Part shown: piece by piece, positions 35,403 through 44,421 of the stretch
Layout: each line of letters starts with the position of its first letter
Numbering within the stretch: position 1 is the first letter of the stretch
Origin: Psychroflexus montanilacus
GTDB taxonomy: Bacteria > Bacteroidota > Bacteroidia > Flavobacteriales > Flavobacteriaceae
Direction: 5' to 3'
Length of the DNA stretch: 64,000 bases
NCBI RefSeq assembly: GCF_020164535.1
Contig: NZ_JAIQZC010000001.1
Span: forward strand, 1,054,001 to 1,118,000
The notes under the pieces: generated by a model
Database searches by the model: none
What the model was told of the DNA's origin: nothing
The model's input: only the letters and a program-made list of their open reading frames with translations
Made by a program: the position numbers and the translations under genes

Positions 35403-37852
35403 AGCGTTTTATTGTAAATCAACACGGCATTATCGTCGCCTTTGACGATAAAATTAATCTCACTGGGAACTTTTAGATCTATATCGATCTGTGAGTTTCC
35501 AAAGACGGGAAAACCAGAAACCAATTCAGCTTGCTCATCGAATAAATAGACTTTACTCGCCTGCTGATCGACAATACTGAAATAGGTCCTGTTGGCGTCT
35601 TCATGAATCTGCGGTGACAAATAGAGACCGTAGTCCAGGGTTTTACTCACGCCGTTTATGCTCAATTTATTTTCAGAAAACGTCACAACGTGTTTCGGAC
35701 TTACGGTAATAAAATGATTATCGGTAAGGTTTAAATCTGTGGTTTGTACACTTCCATTTTCAGACACTTCTATAAGCTGCCCCACATCACTTGTCCCAAC
35801 AAAACTTTTATTATGCAAACCCCAGGGATTTCCTGAAGTAGAAATTCTTTGTTTGGGTTTGACGCGCTCTGCTCCTGTCCTGCTAAGAATATTAAGCCCC
35901 TGATCATTTTCTACCAAAATATAGTCTTTCCTCCCAATTCTTATGTGTTTTGGAGTTCGTTTAATACTGCCTTTAGATTTATAATCGAAGCCTTTCACTA
36001 GTTTTCCTTCTTTATTATACATCAATACTTCATCGTTTTGAACGACTACAAACCTGTATTTACCATTGTTATCGTAATCAAAAATGGCCAAACCTTCAGT
36101 GATGAAATCTTTAAAGTCCAGAGGAAATGGAGATACATTATTTCCATTTTTATCAACAACATAAAGTTTATTCTGAGTCGTGAAAGCCATTTGAAGCCTT
36201 GTATTTCGGTAGATATCAAAAGTATGGATCTCCCCTACAATTCTACTGTCCAGAGTTTTAGTCCAGATGGTGTTTCCGTCTTTACCCAGAAGATGTAATT
36301 TATTTTCTTCATCCTGAACTGCAATATCTTTTTGTCGTGTTCTCCAGTTGATGAAAAACGCTGGATCTGAAGTAATTGTGTTCTCAAGTTTTATACGCTT
36401 TACTTCTATAGCTTCTTTAGACTTACTTTCAGAATTGGTCTTGGATAAAATTCCATTTACAAAAGCAAAATTATCTTCCTGAGTAGCTTGCATTATTACA
36501 GAACTGTATCCCTCAGTATTGAAGTTTTTAAGGTTTGAAGAAAATTCTTCTGTCGCAGATTTCTCCAGTCGATCCACCATGGCATCTAGTTGTCCACCCC
36601 AAACCATGTGTGCTTTGGAACTCATTTTATCCAATGCCGCCTGGAACGATGAAGATTCGCTCAAAACCGATCGATTATTAATATTAACCAGCATATTTTC
36701 TAAGACATCTTGGTCTTTAGCAAACAAGAAATGGCTATCGTAAACTGTGAACACAGAAAATTTGTGATTGGAAAATAGTGGAGAAAAATCCGCAAACACG
36801 TTTTCCGGTTCAAAACTATAGATGGTTTGATTTCTAAAGGAGGTTTCCTGCTGAGTCATTTTAGAAAGGGAATCTAAAGTCTTGGTCACATCGGAACTTA
36901 CCATATCATAAACTAAAGAACCATTTTCTAACTCGATTGCTCCAACTTCCTTGGTGTTTTGAAACATAAATTTGAATACAGAGGAAGCCTTGTAATCCTG
37001 AGCAGCTCTGTTTTCCTGAAGCACTTTAAAATCTGAAAACGATAAACTTAAAAACCCTGTTGCATTGGCAGGAGTAACTTCATGAAGTCTAAAATTTGAA
37101 GGAGAAGTTCTGTCAAAGAGATCAAGCTTTTTGGAGGCTTTATCACTCAATATAGCTCCAGACCATCTGTAACTTCCTTTGGATACATCAAGATCTAAGC
37201 TTAGCCATTTACCTAAGCCTTTAATGGATTTGGCAGTTAATGTTTTAAATTCATTTTTATATAAGTAATCAGCTTCTTCCAGGTCTATAAAAACTGAAGT
37301 CTCTCCTGTGGCTGCTTTGTGCGCTTTATAAAAAGTTTCATCAAACTTAAACTGGTTGTTGTAAGCTCTGATGACATTTTCAATAATCAATTTCGACTCT
37401 GAAGAAATTCTGACCTTCTCGATTAGGGTAGAAAAAAACGTTGACTCCTCTAGTTTGAATTCTGAAATTACTTTACCAGCATAGTCTATAGTGTTCTGCT
37501 TTGCTAACTGAACAGAATCGAGTTTTAAATATTTGTCTTCGATGATTAAAGAGGTGGCGAGTTCACGTTCACCAATGGGAGTGACTGCCAGAAAAGCTTC
37601 AGCACTTTGGTCAAAATAATTAGTGAATCTTAGATTACCCTCCAGTTCTTTAAAAACAGGTAAAGAGGAATTATTCTGAAACAAATCTGTAGAGGTTAAT
37701 TCTTCAATGGATTCTGAAAGGTTTTCGGATTCTAAAATCAAAACAGATTTAGATGGAATAAAATCGATGAGTTTTCCTTGAGCAGAATCAGAGTCAAAAT
37801 CACAAGAACTTAAACCTATTGAAAAACAAATAATTATAAAAAGGTAACGCAT
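35399..37852 (-). CDS. Large lipoprotein of unknown function with propeller-like C-terminal half
   Basis: 817 aa. A lipobox LSSC near residues 14-17 marks it as a lipoprotein. The N-terminal half (to about 470) resembles DUF3352-like modules (FIPSKSVLILESENLSESIE). The C-terminal half (from about 490) has repeated blades with phrases such as LLGKDGNTIWTKTLDSRIVG, YVVDKNGNNVSPFPLDFKDF and DYDNNGKYRFVVVQNDEVLM, like a beta-propeller. It is probably exposed at the periplasmic face of the outer membrane or at the surface. No enzyme motif is seen. It lies downstream of rnhB on the same strand. Confidence 0.72.
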   Translation of the reverse strand: MRYLFIIICFSIGLSSCDFDSDSAQGKLIDFIPSKSVLILESENLSESIEELTSTDLFQNNSSLPVFKELEGNLRFTNYFDQSAEAFLAVTPIGERELATSLIIEDKYLKLDSVQLAKQNTIDYAGKVISEFKLEESTFFSTLIEKVRISSESKLIIENVIRAYNNQFKFDETFYKAHKAATGETSVFIDLEEADYLYKNEFKTLTAKSIKGLGKWLSLDLDVSKGSYRWSGAILSDKASKKLDLFDRTSPSNFRLHEVTPANATGFLSLSFSDFKVLQENRAAQDYKASSVFKFMFQNTKEVGAIELENGSLVYDMVSSDVTKTLDSLSKMTQQETSFRNQTIYSFEPENVFADFSPLFSNHKFSVFTVYDSHFLFAKDQDVLENMLVNINNRSVLSESSSFQAALDKMSSKAHMVWGGQLDAMVDRLEKSATEEFSSNLKNFNTEGYSSVIMQATQEDNFAFVNGILSKTNSESKSKEAIEVKRIKLENTITSDPAFFINWRTRQKDIAVQDEENKLHLLGKDGNTIWTKTLDSRIVGEIHTFDIYRNTRLQMAFTTQNKLYVVDKNGNNVSPFPLDFKDFITEGLAIFDYDNNGKYRFVVVQNDEVLMYNKEGKLVKGFDYKSKGSIKRTPKHIRIGRKDYILVENDQGLNILSRTGAERVKPKQRISTSGNPWGLHNKSFVGTSDVGQLIEVSENGSVQTTDLNLTDNHFITVSPKHVVTFSENKLSINGVSKTLDYGLYLSPQIHEDANRTYFSIVDQQASKVYLFDEQAELVSGFPVFGNSQIDIDLKVPSEINFIVKGDDNAVLIYNKTL

Positions 37853-37873
37853 AAACTAGACAATTTCAAAAGA

Positions 37874-37881
37874 CAAAATTA
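37874..37881 (-). promoter_or_regulatory. Promoter -7 element for the large lipoprotein gene
   Basis: Minus-strand TAATTTTG matches TAnnTTTG, 22 bases before the start of the lipoprotein gene. Confidence 0.4.
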
Positions 37882-37912
37882 AGTTGAAAAATAGTATTAA
37901 AACTAAAATAAT

Positions 37913-38521
37913 CTAATTGGTTTTCAATTTTAATTCCATCTGCTCTGGTAATAATTTAAAGCTTTTTCTGTGGTATTTTGTAATGCCGTATTTTTGGATG
38001 GCCCTTCGATGGGCTTTAGTAGGGTAGCCTTTGTTCTGAGCCCATCCATACATTGGGTATTCTTTGTCTATTTTTCTCATAAATGCATCTCTGGCGGTTT
38101 TAGCGAGAATTGATGCTGCGGCGATACTCAAAAACTTTGAATCGCCTTTAATAATGCATTGGTGCTGAATTTTTTTATAGGCTTTAAATTTATTTCCGTC
38201 TACCAAAATCAATTCCGGCTGTGGAGATAGCTGCTGAATAGACTGGTGCATAGCAAGAATGGACGCATTTAAAATATTGATCTCGTCTATAATTTCCATA
38301 TCCACTTGAGATATTCCAAAAGCTAAAGATTCTTCTTTTAAAATAACTTCCAAGAGTTCACGTTTTTTGGATGTCAAAAGCTTAGAATCATTCAACATGG
38401 TATTATGGAAATCTTTGGGCAGGATAACAGCGGCGGCTGTCACGGGACCAGCCAAACAGCCACGACCAGCTTCATCTGTTCCACATTCCAGGTATTTGTC
38501 TTGAAAATTTAGTTGGAGCAT
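37913..38521 (-). CDS. rnhB: Ribonuclease HII
   Basis: 202 aa from the ATG at 38521; the frame extends 20 codons further upstream, but the conserved part starts only a few residues before [14 protein letters not shown], so the inner ATG is chosen. Active-site D16 and E17 are in that motif; further acidic residues lie in LILVDGNKF and [11 protein letters not shown]. It removes RNA from RNA-DNA hybrids, including single ribonucleotides. Divergent from the porin gene. Confidence 0.96.
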   Translation of the reverse strand: MLQLNFQDKYLECGTDEAGRGCLAGPVTAAAVILPKDFHNTMLNDSKLLTSKKRELLEVILKEESLAFGISQVDMEIIDEINILNASILAMHQSIQQLSPQPELILVDGNKFKAYKKIQHQCIIKGDSKFLSIAAASILAKTARDAFMRKIDKEYPMYGWAQNKGYPTKAHRRAIQKYGITKYHRKSFKLLPEQMELKLKTN

Positions 38522-38606
38522 AATCAATTTCAGAAACAAAAATAAAAATTCTGAAATTCTAAATTGATTTCTAAATGACATTAAATCTTAAGTAAACTAA
38601 AAATGA

Positions 38607-38614
38607 TACTTTTG
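38607..38614 (+). promoter_or_regulatory. Promoter -7 element for the porin gene
   Basis: TACTTTTG matches TAnnTTTG, 20 bases before the ATG. Confidence 0.45.
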
Positions 38615-38634
38615 CTCACGTTTTAAAACTGCTA

Positions 38635-40611
38635 ATGAAGTCGGTATTTTATCTTTTTTTCATTTTACTTTTCACAACTTGGTCTCAAGCTCAGGATTTG
38701 AGATTACAACAAAGTAATCAAACTCAACAGGGCCAAAATAATCAGCGTGGTGAAACCACAACTTCAGTAAAGGATGATCGTGAAAAACCACACATTTCAA
38801 AATACAAAATCATAAGCATTAGCAACGATACAACTTATGTGGATACAACACTAAGTATTAGAAAAGACTATGCCTATAACTACCTAAGAAAAGATGATTT
38901 TGAACTTTTACCATTTGCTAATATTGGCAGACCTTATACAGAATTAGGCTATAATTTTCAGGACCTGCAGGCTTTACCTCGATTTGGAGCCAGAGCTAAA
39001 CACTTCAACTACCTTGAAGTTGAAGACATTCCTTATTACGAAGTACCAACTCCTTTAACAGAGCTTTACTTTAGAACAGTATTCCAACAGGGGCAAAATC
39101 TCGATGCCAGTTTTGCAACTAATCTAAAACCTAACTTAAACATTTCGATCGCTTATAAAGGTCTGCGATCTTTGGGTAATTATCAGCGTGAATTGGCCAG
39201 TACTGGAAATTTAAGGATTGGGTTAAATTATAGGACAAAAAATAATCGCTATTTTGTGAGGTCTCATTTTGCAGCTCAGGACATCTTGAATCAAGAGAAC
39301 GGTGGATTAACAGACCGGGCAAATCAGCAATACATTGATGAAATCCAAGAGGTTCAAAATAGAGCTTCGGCAGAAGTCAGGCTGAGGAATGCTGAAAACA
39401 AACTAGATGCAAAGCGTTTTTATTTAAATCAATATTATAATATAAGACCAGGAAACGATTCAACTCAAAACGGGCAAATACGCCTGAATCATATCATGGA
39501 CTTCACGGATAAGGAATATAGATATAACCAAGGCGCTTCAACTCCTCAATTCTTTGGAGCCACTTTTGAAAATTCAGATTTAGAAGACGAAGTAGAGTAC
39601 CAAAATGTTTCCAACACGATGATTTTGTCCTATTACCAAAAATATTTAGGTAAAATTGGATTCATGGCTAAACACAGCAACCTTAATTATGGGTACAATA
39701 CGTCTGTTGTTTTTGAAGACGGAGTCATCCCCAATCGATTAAAAACAGATGTTTTAAGCATTGGAGGAACCTATTTAAAAACCTATAAAGGATTCAAACT
39801 CGAAGGTCAAGCCATTTACAACATCACTGGAGATTATGATGGTGGGTACGAAGTACACGGAAAAGCCAGTACAAAATTTTCAGACTCCCTTCAGTTTTCT
39901 GCAAGATTGGATTTGAGTTCTACGGCTCCTAATTTCAACTGGATCTTAAACCAAAGCGATTATGAAAATTACAACTGGTACAATCCAAATTTTGACAATG
40001 TAAACACCCAGCATCTTGAAGCTGAAGCTAAGTCGGAAAAATATGGCAGAGTTGTAGCTTCATTAACTCAAATAGATAACCATGCCTATTTTGGCTTTGA
40101 AAGAACTCCCGAAGGTTCGGCTGTTGATAGTCTGGTAAGGCCACTTCAGACTGACCAACAAATACGATATCTGAAAATTAAAGCTGAAAAGGACTTTAAA
40201 TACGGTCACTTCAACTTAGCAAACACAGTAATGTATCAAAATGTGTTTAATGGCGAATCGGTTTTTCCTGTTCCAGAATTTGTAACAAGGAACTCATTCT
40301 TTTACGACAATTACCTTTTTGACAGAGCTTTGTACCTGCAAACAGGATTGACTTTAAACTATTTCACCGGCTTTATGAGCAAGGCTTATGACCCTATTCT
40401 TTCTGAATTTGCCATCCAGGATTTTCAGGAATTAGAAGGGTTTTACACAGCCGATTTTTTCTTAAACGCTAAAGTCAGAGAAGCTCGTATATATTTCAAA
40501 CTGGAAAACTTTACGACGCTTTTTGAAGGAAATTCAAATTTTGCTGCGCCAAGGCAACCTTATAGAGACTTTGCCATCCGCTTTGGATTGGTGTGGAATT
40601 TCTTTTTATAA
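38635..40611 (+). CDS. Putative porin (Bacteroidota Porin_10 type)
   Basis: 658 aa. Signal peptide (about residues 1-19, ending SQAQ), a Gln/Asn-rich linker, then a long beta-strand-rich region with ELGYNFQDLQALPRFGARAK, typical of the family annotated as putative porin in flavobacteria, and a barrel ending in FAIRFGLVWNFFL. Outer membrane; substrate unknown. Single gene. Confidence 0.85.
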   Translation: MKSVFYLFFILLFTTWSQAQDLRLQQSNQTQQGQNNQRGETTTSVKDDREKPHISKYKIISISNDTTYVDTTLSIRKDYAYNYLRKDDFELLPFANIGRPYTELGYNFQDLQALPRFGARAKHFNYLEVEDIPYYEVPTPLTELYFRTVFQQGQNLDASFATNLKPNLNISIAYKGLRSLGNYQRELASTGNLRIGLNYRTKNNRYFVRSHFAAQDILNQENGGLTDRANQQYIDEIQEVQNRASAEVRLRNAENKLDAKRFYLNQYYNIRPGNDSTQNGQIRLNHIMDFTDKEYRYNQGASTPQFFGATFENSDLEDEVEYQNVSNTMILSYYQKYLGKIGFMAKHSNLNYGYNTSVVFEDGVIPNRLKTDVLSIGGTYLKTYKGFKLEGQAIYNITGDYDGGYEVHGKASTKFSDSLQFSARLDLSSTAPNFNWILNQSDYENYNWYNPNFDNVNTQHLEAEAKSEKYGRVVASLTQIDNHAYFGFERTPEGSAVDSLVRPLQTDQQIRYLKIKAEKDFKYGHFNLANTVMYQNVFNGESVFPVPEFVTRNSFFYDNYLFDRALYLQTGLTLNYFTGFMSKAYDPILSEFAIQDFQELEGFYTADFFLNAKVREARIYFKLENFTTLFEGNSNFAAPRQPYRDFAIRFGLVWNFFL

Positions 40612-40681
40612 AAGCATAAACCCCAAAGCAAAGCTTTTCTTGTTTTAGTTTTCAGTTAGAAAGTCTGTACATCTCTGTGCT

Positions 40682-40753
40682 GTAGGAGGTTTTGAGTTAA
40701 TGAAGCTGTGAGATTTAAGGTAGGATGAAAAATTGAGCTGAAACCTCCCCTAC
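40682..40753. repeat. Imperfect inverted repeat downstream of the porin gene
   Basis: GTAGGAGGTTTTGAG and, about 44 bases later, CTGAAACCTCCCCTAC could pair as a long-loop stem. The loop is too long and there is no T-run, so it is not a simple terminator. Confidence 0.3.
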
Positions 40754-40842
40754 CTACTTAAAAAGTAATGAGAAAATATTCATAACTTCATTTAAAAAAC
40801 AAGCTTTAATTCCGATTTTCGCAAAAATTGAAAGTAAAATCT

Positions 40843-42087
40843 ATGGTGAATTCAAAATTAGTGATCATTGGTTTTGTATGGCCAGAGCCAAATTCTTCGG
40901 CAGCTGGTGGGCGGATGATGCAACTTATCGACTTATTTCTGAAAAAGAAATTTGAGGTGATTTATGCTTCCCCGGCCAAGTTTTCAGAGAATGCTGAAAA
41001 CCTGGAACACCTCGGTATTACTCAAAAGCAAATTCAAGTTAACGACTCCAATTTTGATGAGTTTTTGAAAGAAGAGCAACCTACTCATGTGCTTTTTGAC
41101 CGATTTATGATGGAAGAGCAGTTTGGGTGGCGAGTGGCAGAGCATTGCCCTAAAGCCTTACGGATTCTTGATACAGAAGACCTCCATTTCCTAAGAAAAG
41201 CAAGGCAGCAGGCTTACAAAGACCAAAAAGCCTTCAAAAAAAAGTACCTCTATACCGATATCGCTAAGCGAGAAATTGCTTCTATTTTGCGAAGTGACCT
41301 GAGTTTGATCATTTCCAAATCCGAAATGGACTTGCTTGTGAATCAATTTAAAGTCAACAAAGGGCTATTACTCTACCTCCCCTTCCTCTTAAAACCCATG
41401 AAAGATAGCGATATCGAGAATCTTCCAACCTACGAAGAACGTCAAAACTTTATCAGCATCGGTAATTTTTTACACGCACCCAATTGGGATAAAACCTTGT
41501 TTTTAAAAGAGGAGATTTGGCCACTCATCAGGAAAGAATTGCCAGACGCAGAACTCCATGTTTACGGCGCTTACACCTCACAAAAGGTGGAACAATTACA
41601 CAATTCTAAACATGGATTTTTAATCAAAGGCAGAGCACCAAATGCCATTGATGCCATAAAACAAGCCCGAGTCTTACTAGGCCCACTCAGGTTTGGCGCA
41701 GGTCTCAAAGGCAAGTTTATAGACGCTATGCAGGCAGGAACACCCTCCATCACGACAACTATAGGCGCAGAAGGACTTTGCGGAGATCTTCCCTGGTGTG
41801 GAGAAATCGCTAATTCTCCTGAAGAAATCGCAAGAAAGGCTGTACTATTGTATAAGATGCCAAAGCGATGGAAGATTGGACAAAAAAATGGTTTTAAAAT
41901 TATCAACAAGCGTTTTCAGCGTCGAGTGTTTGCAGCTAATTTCTTTAAACGACTCAAGAAACTTGAAAAGGACTTAGAATTACACAGACAGCAAAATTTT
42001 GTAGGCCAAATTTTGATGCACCATTCCACACAAAGCACCAAATACATGTCCTTGTGGATAGAATCCAAAAACAAAACTTCTACTTAA
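40843..42087 (+). CDS. Glycosyltransferase (GT-B fold, GT4-like)
   Basis: 414 aa from the ATG at 40843; a TTG at 40828 is in frame but less likely. The N-terminal Rossmann-like half starts IIGFVWPEPNSSAAGGRMM, and the C-terminal half has the donor-site region GPLRFGAGLKGKFIDAMQAG followed by TPSITTTIGAEGL, with the usual E-x7-E-like spacing partly lost. It probably adds a sugar to a surface glycan. It stands apart from the other glycosyltransferase genes of the window. Confidence 0.85.
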   Translation: MVNSKLVIIGFVWPEPNSSAAGGRMMQLIDLFLKKKFEVIYASPAKFSENAENLEHLGITQKQIQVNDSNFDEFLKEEQPTHVLFDRFMMEEQFGWRVAEHCPKALRILDTEDLHFLRKARQQAYKDQKAFKKKYLYTDIAKREIASILRSDLSLIISKSEMDLLVNQFKVNKGLLLYLPFLLKPMKDSDIENLPTYEERQNFISIGNFLHAPNWDKTLFLKEEIWPLIRKELPDAELHVYGAYTSQKVEQLHNSKHGFLIKGRAPNAIDAIKQARVLLGPLRFGAGLKGKFIDAMQAGTPSITTTIGAEGLCGDLPWCGEIANSPEEIARKAVLLYKMPKRWKIGQKNGFKIINKRFQRRVFAANFFKRLKKLEKDLELHRQQNFVGQILMHHSTQSTKYMSLWIESKNKTST

Positions 42088-42111
42088 ACAGCTTTTCATT
42101 ACATTTACTTT

Positions 42112-42582
42112 ATGAAGTTATGGACAAGCCTTTTTTTGATCTTGCTATTGTGTTCCTGCAAAGATTTTGACCTGAAAAAGCAATCTGCAGAGCAGATTAT
42201 GGAAGAAGAAATGAAATCTATCAATTGGAAGGAAGTTGATTTTTATCCTACATTTCAAAATTGTGGCTCTGTAACCTCTAAATCAAAAAGCAAAACCTGT
42301 TTTGAAACTGAAATTAAAAACAACATTGGCAATCATCTGAGTCAGTATCAATTGAAAACTTCCAACAGTATTCGAGACACTGTTGTCCTAAAGCTTCACA
42401 TTTCTGCTGAAGGTGACACCAAAATCAAAGATTTAAAAATTTCAGATCACATTGCCTCTCAAAACCCTGAACTTGAAACCTGGCTCAAAGAAGCTATTTC
42501 TCAATTGCCTGAAGTTTATCCCGCTCAGAAGAGAAGTGTCCCCGTCCCCTTGCATACAGAACTGCCTATCATCTTGAAGTGA
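42112..42582 (+). CDS. Small lipoprotein with TonB C-terminal-like region
   Basis: 156 aa. A hydrophobic leader ends in CSC (residues 14-16), consistent with lipidation. The rest is soluble, and the stretch DTVVLKLHISAEGDTKIKDL followed by TWLKEAISQLPEVYPA is like a TonB C-terminal domain (energy-transducer fold). It lies 24 nt after the glycosyltransferase gene and may be co-transcribed. Function unknown. Confidence 0.65.
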   Translation: MKLWTSLFLILLLCSCKDFDLKKQSAEQIMEEEMKSINWKEVDFYPTFQNCGSVTSKSKSKTCFETEIKNNIGNHLSQYQLKTSNSIRDTVVLKLHISAEGDTKIKDLKISDHIASQNPELETWLKEAISQLPEVYPAQKRSVPVPLHTELPIILK

Positions 42583-42690
42583 GTCCTTATGATGTGAAGT
42601 AGTACTAAAAGTCATACGACTAGACTTGATAATAGATTAATTTTCAGGTTATAATCTGAAAAAGAGCCACATAAGCAAACCGTGAAATTC

Positions 42691-42714
42691 TATACGATTT
42701 ATATAAATTGTATA
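42691..42714. promoter_or_regulatory. Candidate operator of the ParE-type toxin-antitoxin locus
   Basis: A 24-bp palindrome with a single mismatched pair; the left arm is TATACGATTTAT and the right arm ends AATTGTATA. It overlaps the first bases of the promoter -7 element at 42711, so a bound antitoxin would block transcription. Confidence 0.5.
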
Positions 42715-42718
42715 TTTG
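42711..42718 (+). promoter_or_regulatory. Promoter -7 element of the ParE-type toxin-antitoxin locus
   Basis: TATATTTG matches TAnnTTTG, 18 bases before the antitoxin ATG. Confidence 0.5.
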
Positions 42719-42736
42719 TTATACTAACTACACACA

Positions 42737-42958
42737 ATGGATCTAGAAGCAAGAAAATATGAGTTTATTCAAAAGTTATTTGATGTAGACGAAAAAGTCC
42801 TTCAAAAGCTTGAAACTGTATTGAACAAAGAATCCAAAGAGACTCAAAGAATTTCTTTAAAACAATACAATAAAGAAATTGATGAAGCTATTGAAGATGT
42901 TGAGAACGGAAACTTTAACACACAGGAAGAAGCTAAAAAAATTGCGGAAAAATGGTAG
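42737..42958 (+). CDS. Antitoxin of a ParE/RelE-type system
   Basis: 73 aa acidic protein that overlaps the toxin start by 7 bases. The N-terminal half contains a helical segment (YEFIQKLFDVDEKVLQKLET), and the C-terminal half (KEIDEAIEDVENGNFNTQEE) resembles the toxin-wrapping tail of this kind of antitoxin in Bacteroidota. It should neutralise the toxin and repress its own promoter. Identification rests on context and size more than on motif. Confidence 0.8.
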   Translation: MDLEARKYEFIQKLFDVDEKVLQKLETVLNKESKETQRISLKQYNKEIDEAIEDVENGNFNTQEEAKKIAEKW

Positions 42959-43248
42959 AAGTTCTTTGGTCTGACTTAGCTCTTAAACAGCTAAAGAAGG
43001 CTTACGACTATATCAAAAAAGAGTCATTCCAATCTGCACTAAAAGTTCGTGATGATATCTTCCATGAAACCGAGAATCTAAAGCATAGTCCAGAAATTCA
43101 CCCTCTGGATAAGTATCGAAAAAATAACGATGGGAGCATAAGAGCTTTTGAAATTTATAGTTACCGAATTGCTTACCAAGTCACACCTTTAGAAATAAGA
43201 ATTTTAAGAGTTCGACATACAAAAAGAGAGCCTCTGAAATACCATTAG
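42952..43248 (+). CDS. ParE/RelE superfamily toxin
   Basis: 98 aa basic protein with the typical opening VLWSDLALKQLKKAYDYIKK, the central HPLDKYRKNNDGSIRAFEI and the final strand YSYRIAYQVTPLEIRILRVR followed by HTKREP. Members either poison gyrase (ParE) or cleave mRNA (RelE); the sequence alone does not decide. It is translationally coupled to the antitoxin. Confidence 0.87.
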   Translation: MVEVLWSDLALKQLKKAYDYIKKESFQSALKVRDDIFHETENLKHSPEIHPLDKYRKNNDGSIRAFEIYSYRIAYQVTPLEIRILRVRHTKREPLKYH

Positions 43249-43287
43249 TCCTCCATTGGATTGTTTTTAGTTTATATACAAACTATA

Positions 43288-44421
43288 CTATTCAGAATAC
43301 CGCCTACCTTTCCAGTCGAACTTACCGAACAAGCTGGTTGAAGCAAAAAACAAAGTAAAGAACGGATAAACCAAACTAACCTTCAAAAAATCTGTCCAGC
43401 AAAATCCGAGGTTTTGAAGTTTTGCCATTCGGGACAAACTCCAGCCATCTATGATGAATTTCAACATAAACGCATTGATTAAAAATCCAAAAGATCTTGA
43501 ATCCCAGAAGCCAAAAATCAAACTCAACACCAAAACCAATTGCATTAAAGTCACAAGAACACCGACGCTTTTCAAATACAAACTGTCTACAGAACTCGTT
43601 TTGCTAGCCCAGCGTCTTCGCTGTTGCCACAACTCATAAAAAGTCTCCACGGCTTTAGTCCAGACCACACTTTCAGGAGTGGATACATATTCGATGCAGT
43701 AACCTTTTAACTTAAAGCTTTGCAGCGTAAACACGTCATCCCCACTGGCAATGTTCTCTTTACCCTGATTCACATCAGCCTCTAGATAAGCCTGTTTTTT
43801 ATAACACAAATTGGCCCCATTGCAAATCACTGGACGATTTCTGGCAAAACTCCCCAAGCCAAAAGCCTGCAAACTCAACATATCAAAATGCTGGTAATGC
43901 GACAAAAAAGAAGCCGATTTGGTCACCACTACTCCACCCGCCACCAAGTCGGCGTTGGTTTGTTGAAGTCTTGTATCATAAGTCTCCAGCCAATGTCTTG
44001 GCAACATTACATCAGCATCTGTCGTCAAAATGTAGGGATGAGAGGCTATCAAAATCGCTTTATGGATGGCGTTTTTTTTAGGGGTAAAATTTCCTTCTGA
44101 ACCTGATATGAGATAGATTTTAATCTCACGATAGCGAGCTTGAAATGCTCTGGTTAATCTCCAGGAGGCGTCCTGAGAGGCATCATCCACTAAAATAATC
44201 TCGAATAAATCTTTAGGATAAGACAATTCTAAAATGGATCGAAAGAGAACAGGCAAATTTTCAGCTTCATCACGCATCGGTATAACCACAGAGAATTTGG
44301 TCGTGAGCCTGTCTGATAGTTCTTGAGAAGCTAGACTGAGTTTTGACAGTCCCCTGACCAACCAAATCATGTATACGATATACAAGCTTAAAATAAGATA
44401 GAATACTACAAGCCAACTCAT
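43288..44421 (-). CDS. Family 2 glycosyltransferase, membrane-bound
   Basis: 377 aa. One N-terminal membrane segment, a GT-A catalytic domain (VVIPMRDEAENLPVLFRSIL, DDAS, TTDADVML as the DXD region, QQRRRWASK as the QxxRW motif), and two or three membrane segments at the C-terminus. This is the processive or membrane GT2 type. Its start overlaps the stop of the flippase-like gene by 4 bases, so the two form an operon, possibly for a glycolipid or polysaccharide. Confidence 0.92.
   Translation of the reverse strand: MSWLVVFYLILSLYIVYMIWLVRGLSKLSLASQELSDRLTTKFSVVIPMRDEAENLPVLFRSILELSYPKDLFEIILVDDASQDASWRLTRAFQARYREIKIYLISGSEGNFTPKKNAIHKAILIASHPYILTTDADVMLPRHWLETYDTRLQQTNADLVAGGVVVTKSASFLSHYQHFDMLSLQAFGLGSFARNRPVICNGANLCYKKQAYLEADVNQGKENIASGDDVFTLQSFKLKGYCIEYVSTPESVVWTKAVETFYELWQQRRRWASKTSSVDSLYLKSVGVLVTLMQLVLVLSLIFGFWDSRSFGFLINAFMLKFIIDGWSLSRMAKLQNLGFCWTDFLKVSLVYPFFTLFFASTSLFGKFDWKGRRYSE

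Noticed and set aside
40682-40753. Inverted repeat considered as terminator of the porin gene
   Set aside because: The loop is about 44 bases and no T-run follows, so it is kept only as a weak repeat.
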